Made by a program: the position numbers and the translations under genes. The notes under the pieces were generated by a model, which made no database searches, was not told where the DNA came from, and saw nothing but the letters and a program-made list of their open reading frames with translations. 44,536 bases of DNA from Zygnema cylindricum (taxonomy: Eukaryota; Streptophyta; Zygnematophyceae; Zygnematales; Zygnemataceae). Numbering within the stretch: the stretch's first letter is position 1; every line of letters begins with the position of its first letter. The DNA lies in NCBI GenBank assembly GCA_037447655.1, contig JBBHKE010002976.1, forward strand, positions 411,898-456,433. Reading direction: 5' to 3'. This document shows positions 44,422 to 44,536 of this stretch, one piece after another.

Positions 44422-44536
44422 AGCGTCGCAAATCTGACACGGTACTGTAGTAGGCTATTTATTTTGCAAATCAAAGGGAACGCGACAAAGCGTCGCAAAT
44501 CTGACACGGTAGTACACTATTCATTTCGCAAATCTT
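44422..44536 (+). repeat. Tandem repeat, about 66-bp period, cut by the window end
   Basis: AGCGTCGCAAATCTGACACG occurs at about 44422 and 44488, each followed by GTA(C/G)T..., then T(A/C)TTTATTTTGCAAATC or a close variant. The second copy runs to the end of the window. Confidence 0.7.

Overview
This is nuclear DNA from a green plant of the streptophyte lineage (a land plant or a charophyte-grade alga; I cannot place it more closely). Three split genes with GT-AG introns can be rebuilt, and each matches a plant family: a CONSTANS-like transcription factor with one B-box and a CCT domain, the stand-alone plant form of ATP-dependent NAD(P)HX dehydratase, and ribophorin I / OST1 of the ER oligosaccharyltransferase. 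The genes are unrelated in function and share no operon-like organisation. Intergenic DNA is AT-rich, contains no other recognisable gene, and is littered with small inverted-repeat elements.

Layout. 1-5.3 kb: intergenic, with an inverted-repeat MITE, short tandem repeats and GTAC-rich stretches. 5.3-9.5 kb: CONSTANS-like gene (+). Its B-box exon lies between about 0.9 kb of almost pure pyrimidine and about 0.9 kb of almost pure purine; the reading frame in the 5' part is interrupted in these low-complexity tracts, while the 3' part (charged middle exon, CCT exons) is clean. 9.5-12.2 kb: intergenic. 12.2-19.7 kb: NAD(P)HX dehydratase (+), ten exons, 464 codons, complete and in frame. 20.4-35.1 kb: a direct tandem duplication with exact visible edges, unit 1 = 20447-28208 and unit 2 = 28209-35065. 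30.5-39.7 kb: OST1 (-), ten exons, 616 codons; exons 6-10 lie in or run into unit 2. Unit 1 carries a second set of exons 7-10 and most of exon 6 with no 5' half. 39.7-44.5 kb: the OST1 upstream region, packed with MITEs and other inverted-repeat elements.

The most notable features are in the OST1 duplication. Unit 1 contains an 886-bp hAT-type element with an 8-bp target duplication, and unit 2 preserves the empty site. The two units differ by roughly 9% in the gene's 3' flank but by under 1% across much of the exon-bearing core, and all five exon differences I could count are synonymous. The intron before exon 9 holds two extra copies of the exon-9 start, each with its own acceptor, a plausible donor and a stem-loop at or just after that donor, which makes them candidate cassette or poison mini-exons. 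The dehydratase gene has a similar tandem copy of an exon-intron boundary, so local tandem duplication has acted here at scales from 23 bp to 6.9 kb. Identity figures are counted by eye.
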